Assembly: GCF_000772105.1 (NCBI RefSeq)
Contig: NZ_CP009354.1
Location: 2,852,001-2,916,000 of the forward strand
Origin: Vibrio tubiashii ATCC 19109
GTDB lineage: Bacteria > Pseudomonadota > Gammaproteobacteria > Enterobacterales > Vibrionaceae
Reading direction: 5' to 3'
DNA length: 64,000 nucleotides
Positions 9,419-18,260 of this stretch are shown one piece after another. The number at the start of each line of letters is the position of its first letter. Position 1 is the first letter of the stretch. The position numbers and the translations under genes were made by a program. Below the pieces are notes generated by a model that was given only the letters and a program-made list of their open reading frames with translations, made no database searches and had not been told where the DNA came from.

Positions 9419-10351
9419 TTATTTAACGAAATCAACACCTGTTTGGATATCACCATTCAGTGTTTCTAGCATGCCATCGAGTGCAGACTTTTCAAAGTCA
9501 CTTAGCTCACCGTAGCTTAGTACTTCTTCAACACCTTCTTTACCTAGCTTCACTGGCTGAGCGAAGAATGGTGCGTGCTCACCGTCACCTTCAACGTAAG
9601 CGTACTCAATCACGTCTTCACCTTGAAGTGCTTTAACAAGAGCAAGACCGAAACGACAAGCCGCTTGGCCCATAGATAGTGTTGCACTACCACCGCCAGC
9701 TTTCGCTTCAACAACTTCAGTGCCCGCGTTTTGAATACGCTTAGTCAGTGCTGCAACTTCTTCATCAGTGAACTCAACACCTTCAACTTGAGAAAGTAGA
9801 GGCAGGATAGTTACACCCGAGTGACCACCGATAACAGGAACGCGAACGTCACCTGGATCTTTGTCTTTTAGGTCAGCAACGAAAGTTTCAGAACGGATAA
9901 CGTCTAGAGTGGTTACACCGAATAAACGACGCTTGTCATAAACACCTGCTTGCTTAAGAACTTCAGCAGCAATTGGCACAGTCGTGTTTACAGGGTTAGT
10001 GATGATTCCTACTAGCGCTTTAGGACATACATCGGCAATTCTTTGCGCAAGAGATTTAACGATACCCGCATTCACATTGAACAGATCAGCACGATCCATA
10101 CCTGGTTTACGAGCAACACCCGCAGAGATAAGCACAACGTCAGCACCTTCTAGTGCCGGTGTTGGATCTTCACCTGCGTAACCTTTGATTGATACTGGCG
10201 TTGGGATGTGGCTTAGATCAGCAGCAACACCTGGAGTCACAGGTGCGATGTCATACAGTGCTAGATCTGAACCAGCTGGAAGACGGTTTTTTAGTAAAAG
10301 GGCTAGGGCTTGACCGATGCCACCAGCGGCACCAATAACGGCTACTTTCAT
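9419..10351 (-). CDS. mdh: Malate dehydrogenase
   Basis: 310 residues. NAD-dependent oxidation of malate to oxaloacetate in the TCA cycle. The dinucleotide motif GAAGGIG is at 7-13; substrate arginines are in the mobile loop (R81, R87) and R153; the catalytic pair is D150 and H177 in GGHSG. This numbering equals that of E. coli Mdh. AAGGAG-like site precedes the ATG. Divergent from argR, as in other vibrios and enterics. Confidence 0.97.
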   Translation of the reverse strand: MKVAVIGAAGGIGQALALLLKNRLPAGSDLALYDIAPVTPGVAADLSHIPTPVSIKGYAGEDPTPALEGADVVLISAGVARKPGMDRADLFNVNAGIVKSLAQRIADVCPKALVGIITNPVNTTVPIAAEVLKQAGVYDKRRLFGVTTLDVIRSETFVADLKDKDPGDVRVPVIGGHSGVTILPLLSQVEGVEFTDEEVAALTKRIQNAGTEVVEAKAGGGSATLSMGQAACRFGLALVKALQGEDVIEYAYVEGDGEHAPFFAQPVKLGKEGVEEVLSYGELSDFEKSALDGMLETLNGDIQTGVDFVK

Positions 10352-10684
10352 CGTAGTTCTCCTTGAGACGATTCTCTTATATATGTTTTGTAGAGCAATT
10401 TGTAATCAACTAGGTCAAACTATAGTAATCACAACCTGATTACAATCAATTAACGTCAGCTTTGCGACCTTGCGCAATCCGACAAAAACGTGCCACACAC
10501 AAGGGCGCCATTATGATCTCCTTCGCCAGTAATGACAAAGGTTTAAGCAAGATTTCTGTCAATAATTTCTGCCAAATTTACAGTGATATGCTAGACAGAA
10601 ATCAGGCTTCACATTGGCACTATTTGCATAGCTATGCGAGAATATTCACTTGCTTTTTATAAAAACCAACATAGAAAGAGAACC
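10352..10684. other. Divergent mdh / argR control region
   Basis: 333 bases, no gene supported. Contains a perfect 10-bp inverted repeat GATTTCTGTC (10551-10560) / GACAGAAATC (10594-10603), a 12-bp palindrome GCATAGCTATGC (10626-10637), and directly after it an imperfect ARG-box-like stretch ending AATATTCA (10636-10649) that could allow ArgR autoregulation. The ARG box match is weak. Confidence 0.5.
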
Positions 10685-11155
10685 ATGCGCCATTCTGAAA
10701 AACAAGATAACCTCGTTCGCGCTTTCAAAGCCCTGCTAAAAGAAGAACGTTTTGGCTCCCAAGGCGATATTGTGGAAGCTCTTAAAAACGAAGGGTTTGA
10801 GAACATCAACCAATCGAAAGTATCACGCATGCTGACCAAGTTCGGTGCGGTACGTACTCGCAACGCAAAAATGGAGATGGTTTACTGTCTTCCTGCTGAG
10901 TTGGGCGTGCCAACTGTTTCGAGCTCACTTCGTGAACTTGTTTTAGACATCGACCACAACAACGCGTTAGTCGTGATTCATACCGGTCCAGGTGCCGCGC
11001 AGCTAATTGCACGCCTGCTTGACTCATTGGGTAAAGCGGAAGGTATTTTAGGTGTGGTTGCCGGTGACGATACCATCTTCATCACCCCTACTCTGTCTAT
11101 CACTACTGAGCAGCTATTTGCCTCGGTTTGTGACCTATTTGAGTACACAGGTTAG
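10685..11155 (+). CDS. argR: Arginine repressor
   Basis: 156 residues, the E. coli length. The N-terminal winged-helix DNA-binding domain (about 1-75) carries SQGDIVEAL and QSKVSRML. The C-terminal arginine-binding and hexamerisation domain carries [15 protein letters not shown] and GDDT at 127-130 (D128, D129 contact arginine in E. coli). Start chosen at MRHSEKQDN; an upstream in-frame ATG adds 17 unlikely residues. It is predicted to regulate argF in this window and possibly arcA. Confidence 0.96.
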   Translation: MRHSEKQDNLVRAFKALLKEERFGSQGDIVEALKNEGFENINQSKVSRMLTKFGAVRTRNAKMEMVYCLPAELGVPTVSSSLRELVLDIDHNNALVVIHTGPGAAQLIARLLDSLGKAEGILGVVAGDDTIFITPTLSITTEQLFASVCDLFEYTG

Positions 11156-11200
11156 TTTCATATAAACGCCAGAATACAAATCACGCCGCCAAATTCGCGG

Positions 11201-11216
11201 CGTGATTGAGATCACA
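11201..11216. promoter_or_regulatory. Candidate CRP-binding site upstream of the TRAP operon
   Basis: CGTGA-N6-TCACA matches the CRP consensus at 9 of 10 positions. It overlaps the argR end hairpin and lies about 155 bases before the likely TRAP transcription start, which is further than usual for class I activation. Confidence 0.35.
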
Positions 11217-11321
11217 TCTTAAAAAAATCATACCTTAGTTAACCACTCAATATAACCCAATGATTTTAAAGGACTTTAACCTCGAAATATTCCAGATACA
11301 TTAGGTTAATATTCAGGCATA

Positions 11322-11350
11322 TTGTCTATATTCTTTAACATCCGTGTAAT
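11322..11350 (+). promoter_or_regulatory. Probable sigma-70 promoter of the TAXI binding-protein gene
   Basis: TTGTCT (11322-11327) and TGTAAT (11345-11350) are separated by 17 bases. A leader of about 130 bases follows. Confidence 0.5.
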
Positions 11351-11485
11351 TATGTGCCAATTTTTTGCTATTATTCAGCCACTTTTTCAACATACGGATT
11401 GAAAAAGATGCCGTTTCCAGTAATAGGAAACGCCCAAAGCAACTACACTTGCTAGGGGTTAATAATGAATAAGGAAGGGAAATTC

Positions 11486-12454
11486 ATGGCATTGAACAAA
11501 CTTATTAAAGTTGGTGCGATTGCAGCTGCTGTAATGGGCGCTGGCGCAGTTAACGCTCAAGAGTTCATCACTATTGGTACTGGTTCTGTAACAGGTGTTT
11601 ACTACCCAACTGGTGGTGCAATTTGTAAGCTAGTTAACAAAGGCCGTAAAGAACACAATATTCGTTGTTCTGTAGAGTCGACTGGTGGTTCGATCTACAA
11701 CGTGAACACTATCCGTGCAGGTGAACTAGACTTCGGTATCGTTCAGTCTGACTGGCAGTACCACGGTTACAACGGTACAAGTAAGTTTGCTGAGCAAGGC
11801 CCGTACAAAAAGCTACGTGCAGTGTTCTCTCTACACACAGAACCGTTCAACATCATCGCGCGCAGCGACGCTGGTATTGAAAACGTTTCTGACCTAAAAG
11901 GTAAACGTGTAAATATCGGTAACCCAGGTTCTGGTGACCGTGCAACAATGGGTGTTGTGATGGAAGCTATGGGTTGGACGAACGACGACTTCAAACTGGC
12001 TTCTGAGCTGAAAGGTTCTGAGCGTTCACAAGCACTTTGTGATAACAAGATTGATGCGTTTGTTTACGTAGTTGGCCATCCGAATGGATCTATCAAAGAA
12101 GCAACAACTTCATGTGATGCGAAGCTAGTTTCTGCAACTGGTGCGAAGATCGATGAAATCGTTGCTAACAACCCTTACTACGCATACAGCACAGTACCTG
12201 CGGGCATGTACCGCGGTACAGACAAAGACGTAAACAGCTTTGGTGTTGCAGCAACTATGGTAACAACTACAGACGTTTCTGACGAAGTTGCTTACAACGT
12301 TGCTAAATCTGTATTTGAAAACTTCGACACGTTCAAGCGCCTACACCCTGCGTTTGCAAACTTGAAGAAAGAAGACATGGTGAAAGCTGGTCTTTCTATC
12401 CCTCTACACCCAGGTGCAGAGAAGTACTACAAAGAGATCGGCCTACTTAAGTAA
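11486..12454 (+). CDS. TAXI-family TRAP transporter solute-binding protein
   Basis: 322 residues. Periplasmic binding protein for a Na+-driven TRAP transporter. N-terminal signal peptide with likely cleavage after VNA (A24), then the TAXI signature region (ITIGTGSVTGVYYPTGGAIC). Start chosen at MALNKL because AAGGAAGG lies 7-8 nt upstream; an ATG seven codons earlier would place that ribosome site inside the gene. Substrate cannot be read from sequence; dicarboxylates, 2-oxoglutarate or glutamate have been linked to TAXI proteins. The fused permease follows, with a strong hairpin between. Confidence 0.9.
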   Translation: MALNKLIKVGAIAAAVMGAGAVNAQEFITIGTGSVTGVYYPTGGAICKLVNKGRKEHNIRCSVESTGGSIYNVNTIRAGELDFGIVQSDWQYHGYNGTSKFAEQGPYKKLRAVFSLHTEPFNIIARSDAGIENVSDLKGKRVNIGNPGSGDRATMGVVMEAMGWTNDDFKLASELKGSERSQALCDNKIDAFVYVVGHPNGSIKEATTSCDAKLVSATGAKIDEIVANNPYYAYSTVPAGMYRGTDKDVNSFGVAATMVTTTDVSDEVAYNVAKSVFENFDTFKRLHPAFANLKKEDMVKAGLSIPLHPGAEKYYKEIGLLK

Positions 12455-12476
12455 GTTAATTAAGTAAGCGCTCTTT

Positions 12477-12502
12477 ACCAAGGAGGCTGATGCCTCCTTG
12501 GT
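12477..12502 (+). terminator. Intra-operon hairpin between binding protein and permease
   Basis: Perfect 11-bp stem ACCAAGGAGGC / GCCTCCTTGGT with loop TGAT. There is no proper T run (TTCG follows), so it may be a partial terminator or mRNA 3' stabiliser that keeps binding protein in excess over permease. Confidence 0.6.
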
Positions 12503-12691
12503 TCGTAGTCGCAGCGACTAAACCGCTGCATTCAAATTTTGAGTTTCACACTCTTGAAACTCACCCTCGTTTTATACCTAAGAAAACCACACAACTGAGC
12601 AATATTTCATCTTTTCGCTACACTAAAAGATGCTAAATAAAGGTTCTCATAATCATAAATATACGGACCATTTATAATAAGGATTAAGTAC

Positions 12692-15271
12692 ATGTCGAAG
12701 ACAACAGCTCCGTCTCAAGATGTGCAAGAAATGGTAGCTCAATCCGATACAGGTGCACGTGCCCCGCTAGGGCTTTCTGGTCGCATCTTATGGTTTGTGC
12801 CGCTATGTTGGTCACTGTTCCAACTTTGGTACGCATCCCCTCTGCCGTTCATTTTTAATTTTGGCGTACTCAACGATACTGAAGCGCGTTCAATTCACCT
12901 GATGTTTGCGGTGTTCCTTGCGTTTACAGCGTACCCTGCGATGAAAACCTCTCCTAGAGATCGCATTCCAGCTATAGATTGGTTGCTTGCTTTGGCAGGT
13001 AGTTTTTCTGCTGCTTATATCTATATTTTCTATACCGAGCTTGCGGGTCGTTCTGGCGCCCCAACAACGCTCGATATTGTTGTTGCCGTAATAGGCATGG
13101 TGTTACTCCTTGAAGCGACGCGTCGTGCGCTCGGTCCACCGTTAATGGTTGTTGCTGCAGTCTTCCTACTGTACACCTTTGGCGGTCCATACATGCCAGA
13201 CGTAATTGCCCACAAAGGTGCTAGCCTTAACAAGGCGATGTCTCACCTGTGGCTAACTACAGAAGGTGTCTTCGGTGTTGCACTAGGCGTATCAACCTCA
13301 TTTGTTTTCTTGTTTGTACTCTTTGGTGCCATGCTAGAGCGTGCAGGTGCGGGTGCTTACTTTATTAAAGTAGCGTTCTCGCTTCTTGGACATATGAAAG
13401 GTGGCCCTGCGAAAGCTGCCGTTGTTGCATCTGGCCTATCAGGGCTCGTGTCAGGCTCATCAATCGCTAACGTTGTAACGACGGGTACGTTCACTATTCC
13501 CCTAATGAAACGCGTTGGTTTCCCGGGAACGAAAGCAGGCGCGGTAGAAGTTGCCGCTTCAACCAACGGTCAGCTAACGCCACCTATCATGGGCGCAGCC
13601 GCTTTCCTTATGGTGGAATATGTCGGTATCTCGTATGTCGAGGTCATTAAGGCTGCGATTCTTCCAGCTCTAATCTCGTACATCGCTCTGATCTACATTG
13701 TTCACTTAGAAGCATGTAAAGCAGGGATGACTGGTCTTCCTCGTCGTCATAACCCAACACTGCTTGCTAGCTTACTTTCATTTACAGGCACCATTCTTGG
13801 CCTGTGCGTGATCAGTGCCGTGGTTTACTACGGTGTCGGCTGGACTAAAGACGTATTCGGTGACGCAGCTACTCCAATTGTGACTGTTGCCTTGCTGTTA
13901 GCTTATGTTGGCCTAGTCAATATCTCTGCTAGGTACGCCAAAGAGGGCGCAATTGAAATTGATGCAGAATTGACTGAAGTGCCAGATCCAGGTCCAACGA
14001 TTAAGTCGGGCTTACACTACCTACTGCCAATTGTGGTTCTCGTTTGGTGTTTGACAGTAGAGCGCTTCTCTCCTGGCCTATCTGCTTTCTGGGCAACAGT
14101 ATTCATGATCTTTATCTTGATCACTCAACGCCCTCTAATGGCAGTCATGTCTAAGCAAGGTTCTATTGCCGAGCAAACGAAAGAAGGCTTTGTTGATCTG
14201 CTAGAAAGCCTTGTCTCAGGCGCACGTAACATGATCGGTATCGGTGTCGCGACGGCTGCGGCAGGTACAGTTGTTGGTGTTGTGACGCTAACGGGTATCG
14301 GCTTGGTGATGACGGACTTCGTCGAGTTTATCTCTGGCGGTAACATCATTCTAATGCTTCTGTTCACAGCCGTGATCAGTCTTATCTTGGGTATGGGTCT
14401 ACCTACAACAGCGAACTATATTGTTGTATCGACTCTAATGGCTCCAGTTATCGTCACCCTAGGTGCGCAAAGTGGTTTGATCATCCCGCTCATTGCCGTT
14501 CACCTATTTGTGTTCTACTTCGGTATCCTTGCGGATGATACGCCGCCAGTAGGTCTTGCTGCCTTTGCGGCTGCGGCTATTGCTAAGTCCGATCCGATCC
14601 GAACCGGTATTCAGGGCTTTACCTACGATATTCGAACCGCGATCTTGCCATTCATGTTCATCTTCAATACTCAGCTCTTGCTGATGGGTATCGATTCATG
14701 GTGGCATTTGTTGCTCACGATCATATCTTCCGTGATTGCAATGCTGATATTCTCTGCTGCAACACAAGGCTGGTGGTTTACTAAGAACAAATGGTGGGAG
14801 ACTGTCCTACTACTTGCTTTGACCTTTACCTTCTTCCGCCCTGGTTTCTGGTGGGATCAAATCTACCCTGCCAAGGTACTTTACCCGGGAACCGAGATCG
14901 CACAGATCACTGAAGGACTCAAAGTCGGTGAAGAGATTGAGCTGCTTGTTGCCGGTGAAAACCTAGAAGGTGATTACATCTCTAAAACGGTTCGCCTACC
15001 ATTTGAAGATAAAGCATCAACAGCCGAAGATCGTATTGCTTCGATGGGCCTAATGCTAAACAATGCCAATGGCCGTATGTTGGTCGACATGGTTGAATTT
15101 GGTAGCCCTGCAGAGTCAGCCGGTGTTGATTTTGACTGGGAGATTCGTTCAGTCGTTGTTGAAGCGGATCGACCAATGAAAGAGTGGGTGTTTGTCCCAG
15201 CTCTACTCATCTTAATTGGCCTTGGTCTCAACCAGAAACGACGAGCTCGAAAGGAACAGATGAGCGCGTAA
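12692..15271 (+). CDS. TRAP transporter permease, fused 4TM/12TM (DctQM) type
   Basis: 859 residues of mostly hydrophobic helices. The N-terminal third corresponds to the small DctQ-like 4-TM subunit fused to the 12-TM DctM-like permease, as is typical for TAXI systems. Conserved permease patches include SGLVSGSSIANVVTTGTFT and the second half-repeat GMGLPTTANYIV. The last 160 or so residues are a soluble extension like the DUF3394 tail of these fusions. It is co-directional with the binding protein and the stress protein and probably forms an operon with both. Confidence 0.93.
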   Translation: MSKTTAPSQDVQEMVAQSDTGARAPLGLSGRILWFVPLCWSLFQLWYASPLPFIFNFGVLNDTEARSIHLMFAVFLAFTAYPAMKTSPRDRIPAIDWLLALAGSFSAAYIYIFYTELAGRSGAPTTLDIVVAVIGMVLLLEATRRALGPPLMVVAAVFLLYTFGGPYMPDVIAHKGASLNKAMSHLWLTTEGVFGVALGVSTSFVFLFVLFGAMLERAGAGAYFIKVAFSLLGHMKGGPAKAAVVASGLSGLVSGSSIANVVTTGTFTIPLMKRVGFPGTKAGAVEVAASTNGQLTPPIMGAAAFLMVEYVGISYVEVIKAAILPALISYIALIYIVHLEACKAGMTGLPRRHNPTLLASLLSFTGTILGLCVISAVVYYGVGWTKDVFGDAATPIVTVALLLAYVGLVNISARYAKEGAIEIDAELTEVPDPGPTIKSGLHYLLPIVVLVWCLTVERFSPGLSAFWATVFMIFILITQRPLMAVMSKQGSIAEQTKEGFVDLLESLVSGARNMIGIGVATAAAGTVVGVVTLTGIGLVMTDFVEFISGGNIILMLLFTAVISLILGMGLPTTANYIVVSTLMAPVIVTLGAQSGLIIPLIAVHLFVFYFGILADDTPPVGLAAFAAAAIAKSDPIRTGIQGFTYDIRTAILPFMFIFNTQLLLMGIDSWWHLLLTIISSVIAMLIFSAATQGWWFTKNKWWETVLLLALTFTFFRPGFWWDQIYPAKVLYPGTEIAQITEGLKVGEEIELLVAGENLEGDYISKTVRLPFEDKASTAEDRIASMGLMLNNANGRMLVDMVEFGSPAESAGVDFDWEIRSVVVEADRPMKEWVFVPALLILIGLGLNQKRRARKEQMSA

Positions 15272-15372
15272 CTTAGTCAGCCCTGCATTGTATGTGGGGC
15301 TACACTTAAACTAAGGATGCATTAACATCGCCTGTTGTCTGTAGCAACAGGTGACGAAATAGAGAAATAACA

Positions 15373-15813
15373 ATGTATAAGCAAATTCTTGTTCCAGTCG
15401 ATCTCAATGACAAAGGTTTCTCAGATAAAGCGGTCGAGTTAGCCGTTTGGCATGCTAAGCACTCCAATGCTGAAGTACACTTACTTAATGTGCTGCCTGG
15501 CATTCATATGTCGATGGTCGCAACCTATTTCCCAAAAGACGCGGCGCTAAAAATGAAAGCCGATGTCGAAAGTCAATTGAAAGACTTTGCGGTTAAGCAT
15601 ATCGATGAAGATGTGGTGTACAAAGTTCATGTTGCGGAAGGTAAACCTTACTCAACCATTTTAGACTTCGCCGAAAAACTAGGCGCGGATCTAATTGTGA
15701 TGCCAAGCCATAAGCGCTCTAAGATTGATAAAGTCGTACTTGGTTCGGTTGCCAGTAAAGTGGTACAGAATTCACCGATTAATGTTTTGGTCGTCAAGCC
15801 GCAAGGCTCATAA
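15373..15813 (+). CDS. Universal stress protein (UspA superfamily)
   Basis: 146 residues, single Usp domain (MYKQILVPVD at the start, GSVASKVVQNSPINVLVVK at the end). TRAP operons often carry such a gene; TeaD of Halomonas is the studied case and regulates its transporter through ATP. In this copy the usual G-2x-G nucleotide loop reads PSHKRSK, so the glycines of the ATP motif G-2x-G-9x-G(S/T) are missing except the last GS; ATP binding is therefore doubtful. Strong terminator at 15829. Confidence 0.9.
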   Translation: MYKQILVPVDLNDKGFSDKAVELAVWHAKHSNAEVHLLNVLPGIHMSMVATYFPKDAALKMKADVESQLKDFAVKHIDEDVVYKVHVAEGKPYSTILDFAEKLGADLIVMPSHKRSKIDKVVLGSVASKVVQNSPINVLVVKPQGS

Positions 15814-15828
15814 AATAGTAAACTTAAC

Positions 15829-15855
15829 AAAAAGGCGCTCGATGAGCGCCTTTTT
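15829..15855 (+). terminator. Terminator of the TRAP-Usp operon
   Basis: Stem AAAAAGGCGCTC / GAGCGCCTTTTT with loop GAT. Confidence 0.9.
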
Positions 15856-15956
15856 AATAGGTATTGACTATTAATTGTATTGAAACAAGCCATTTCACTT
15901 AGTGCGAATAATTCTCAATAATAACCCTATCGCAAGACATTACACGGGTTATCAAG

Positions 15957-16349
15957 ATGAAGAAAACAATCACATTCGCAACCATTCACTTTACGATTGC
16001 ATTTACAGTCGCCTACTTACTGACTGGTGATATTCTGATTGGTAGTCTTATCGCTATGATTGAACCGTCAGTCAACACAGTCGCTTTCTACATCCATGAG
16101 CGCGTGTGGTCAAAGAGTAAGTTACTGTCCAATTTATCTCGCTCGGCAAAAATCAAAACCACTAGCTTTGCCATTGTTCACTTCAGTGTCGCGTTTGGTG
16201 TGGTTTATCTGATGACTGGCGATGCGTTTGTCGGCGGCATCATGGCAGCCATCGAGCCTTCAATTAATACCGTTGCCTACTATTTTCACGAAAAAGTTTG
16301 GCTACGCAAGCAGCAGGATACTCAACACTGGGGATGTGCTCACGCTTAA
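15957..16349 (+). CDS. DUF2061 membrane protein with two tandem domain copies
   Basis: 130 residues made of two similar halves, residues 4-51 and 68-115. Each half holds two hydrophobic segments and the signature IEPS(V/I)NTVA(F/Y)Y followed by HE(R/K)VW. DUF2061 proteins are predicted small inner-membrane proteins of unknown function. The duplication gives about four membrane segments. The stop codon overlaps that of the convergent gene at 16346 by 4 bases in total gene extent. Confidence 0.85.
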   Translation: MKKTITFATIHFTIAFTVAYLLTGDILIGSLIAMIEPSVNTVAFYIHERVWSKSKLLSNLSRSAKIKTTSFAIVHFSVAFGVVYLMTGDAFVGGIMAAIEPSINTVAYYFHEKVWLRKQQDTQHWGCAHA

Positions 16350-17149
16350 AGCGGATAGTGAGACACACACATATCTTTACTTAGCCCAATGTGAAAACGT
16401 TGGGTTTGACCATCGAGAGTCACCTCAAGCAAGTACAAGTCTTCGAGCTTAGGGTTTTCGTTATCGGCATAGATAGGCGCTTCAATCTGAAACAGTGCAC
16501 TTGCATGAGTGTCTCGCACATCAATAGGTAGGTGGTAAGTCATACCATTAAACTTGACCGATGCGGAAACCAAGCCGGGAGTGTATGTCTTGTAGTGCAG
16601 ATCGACCAAAAACTCACAGCCACCACCATGGTGCCAAATTTGCTCAGTGGTCACGTGCTCTAGGCGGACATTGCGAATGAACTGAAGACGCGGAGTATGC
16701 CAGATGCCTAGACGCTCATCATGCTTGTGATATTCGGGCGTGCCAAGTTGGCAAAGTTCTTGGCCCTCTTCTTCACCGAGTAACCAATCTTCTTCTTCCT
16801 GTAGAAAGAGAACTTCAAAACGATTTCGCCCCATCTGCAGATATGGGCGGATATCTTTCTTGTATTCAGATTGAGTTTGATCGCAGTCGAAGACCGCAAC
16901 ACCGTTAATACGAACTTCAGCGTGATAATCGACACCAGACATGATCAGATCAACGGATGGAAAAGCCAGCATGGCTTCATCGACCTCAATGTCATGCATG
17001 AGGTGCCATTCTTGTGCAACAATGTCAGATTCAGATAAAGAATCAGGCAGTACCTGACTTAGCGGTGCAGGAAAAGTAATATCATCCTGAGGGATAGATA
17101 AATCGGTCAAAGGTGACACTTGCCAAAGGCCTGCAAGGGAGAGTTCCAT
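16346..17149 (-). CDS. Orphan sugar-binding-domain protein resembling the N-terminus of GH2 beta-mannosidase/beta-galactosidase
   Basis: 267 residues. The start (LAGLWQVSPL), the VDLIMSGVDYHAEVRINGVAVF block and the KKDIRPYLQMGRNRFEVLF block match the jelly-roll sugar-binding domain that opens glycoside hydrolase family 2 enzymes. The immunoglobulin-like and TIM-barrel catalytic domains are missing; the gene ends at a normal stop and no catalytic fragment follows. No signal peptide, so cytoplasmic. Function unknown. The region LQEEEDWLLGEEEGQE is an unusual acidic insert. It overlaps the DUF2061 gene tail to tail. Confidence 0.75.
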   Translation of the reverse strand: MELSLAGLWQVSPLTDLSIPQDDITFPAPLSQVLPDSLSESDIVAQEWHLMHDIEVDEAMLAFPSVDLIMSGVDYHAEVRINGVAVFDCDQTQSEYKKDIRPYLQMGRNRFEVLFLQEEEDWLLGEEEGQELCQLGTPEYHKHDERLGIWHTPRLQFIRNVRLEHVTTEQIWHHGGGCEFLVDLHYKTYTPGLVSASVKFNGMTYHLPIDVRDTHASALFQIEAPIYADNENPKLEDLYLLEVTLDGQTQRFHIGLSKDMCVSHYPL

Positions 17150-17233
17150 ATATCTAAATCTTGTCCTAGATCAAAGTTGCCTGATTATAATGCCAACTCG
17201 ACAAGAAAAGATATAAGTCGTTTAAGACAAAAT

Positions 17234-17261
17234 AAAAATACCAGCCGATTGGCTGGTATTT
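17234..17261 (-). terminator. Terminator of rraB
   Basis: Minus-strand stem AAATACCAGCC / GGCTGGTATTT (17251-17261 with 17236-17246) followed by a T run. Confidence 0.85.
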
Positions 17262-17283
17262 AAAAACGGATTAAAAGACGAGA

Positions 17284-17694
17284 TTACTCTTCGTCATCTT
17301 CTTCTGGGTATAGGGCATCTTCACCTTCATAGTAGGTGCCCCAACCGTCATAAATAATGTCGAACTTTTCAGCAAGGTGGACAAGCTTTTCAACTTGAGC
17401 GTCAATTGCTTCAGGGTTCAAAGCAGACTCCATCGTTGCATCACAGCAAAGTAGCTTTTTGCCGTCTTCATCTTCTGTCTCTTCTGCTTCAAGTACTTCG
17501 AAACCCATCTTGAAGGCTTCAACAACGGCTTTCTCTAGCGTGTTAAAATCTTCAGCAAACAGATGGTGCTCAATTTCGTACAGCGCATCTGGATCACTGC
17601 CGTCTTCTAATAAGGCTTGGATGATTTCGCGAGTCTCTTCCTTTTGAATCTCAATTAACTCTTCAACAGACAGATATTCATCTTCGTGAGACAT
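17284..17694 (-). CDS. rraB: RraB, ribonuclease E inhibitor
   Basis: 136 residues, very acidic. RraB binds RNase E and changes degradosome composition and mRNA decay. Family blocks visible: [43 protein letters not shown] near the C-terminus, acidic tail EEDDEE. Start chosen at MSHEDEY, the family N-terminus; eight upstream in-frame codons are ignored. The gene lies near arginine genes here, as in E. coli where it neighbours argI. Confidence 0.93.
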   Translation of the reverse strand: MSHEDEYLSVEELIEIQKEETREIIQALLEDGSDPDALYEIEHHLFAEDFNTLEKAVVEAFKMGFEVLEAEETEDEDGKKLLCCDATMESALNPEAIDAQVEKLVHLAEKFDIIYDGWGTYYEGEDALYPEEDDEE

Positions 17695-18260
17695 ATTTTG
17701 TGCTCCAGATAGTGACAAAGTTGATCATAATTTACCGCGACGAAATATCGCATGGATCCAAGCAAATTACTACCCAGAATGTAGTTCGATCCTGATCTTT
17801 CTTTGGCACTTCAGCTTAGATCAAGTCAGATCCGCAGCTCAAGTAGAGAAATTAACAATTTTTTATCATGGGAACGATTCAGCATTTTCTCTCAATTGAT
17901 ACATCTTCTCTTTAATCAAGGTAAATGCGTTTTTATCTTTAGACGGTGCATAGAGCCCTAAAGAGGGTAAATGCATAAAACCCTTACTAACCTCGACCAA
18001 AGCACTAAAATTCTGCATAGCTATGCTCTCGATGACCAAAAATGGGCAAATGAGCAGTAAAAACTGACCGCATAGCAACGCAACTTAGCTAGCAGTCATT
18101 GATAAATATAAAATAGTAAACACGTTCACCAAAAATAAATTTATTGGAACTTTATTTTGAATATCAACCAACATACAGACAAGTCGACCAATTAATCAAC
18201 TTGCATCTTTATAACAAACTTGTCATAAATACGCTCTGGAACTAATTGTAAGGATACAAA
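17695..18260. other. Divergent rraB / arcA intergenic region
   Basis: 566 bases. No gene is well supported; a minus-strand open frame with an internal ATG at 18018 would encode about 50 residues but has no recognisable features. AT-rich near arcA. A probable arcA promoter is at 18201-18229. One perfect ARG half-site (TGAAT) occurs near 18157 but no partner half. Confidence 0.5.
18201..18229 (+). promoter_or_regulatory. Possible arcA promoter
   Basis: TTGCAT and CATAAA separated by 17 bases; predicted start about 25 bases before the arcA ATG. Both boxes are imperfect. Confidence 0.35.

Larger units (their letters stand above)
11156..11485. other. argR / TRAP-transporter intergenic region
   Basis: Holds an 11-bp stem AATCACGCCGC / GCGGCGTGATT (11179-11207) that probably ends argR although no T run follows, an overlapping candidate CRP site, a sigma-70-like promoter (11322-11350), and a leader hairpin CGTTTCC / GGAAACG (11412-11432) before the binding-protein gene. 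Confidence 0.6.

Noticed and set aside
10462-10662. 66-codon plus-strand frame upstream of argR
   Set aside because: Covers the inverted repeats and palindrome of the control region and has no protein-like features.
17866-18078. Minus-strand open frame of 70 codons (about 50 from an internal ATG at 18018) between rraB and arcA
   Set aside because: A GAGAG lies before the internal ATG, but there is no recognisable motif, no terminator and AT-rich intergenic composition; not enough to call a gene.
18150-18170. ARG box upstream of arcA
   Set aside because: Only one half-site (TGAAT) is present; the partner half-site is absent.
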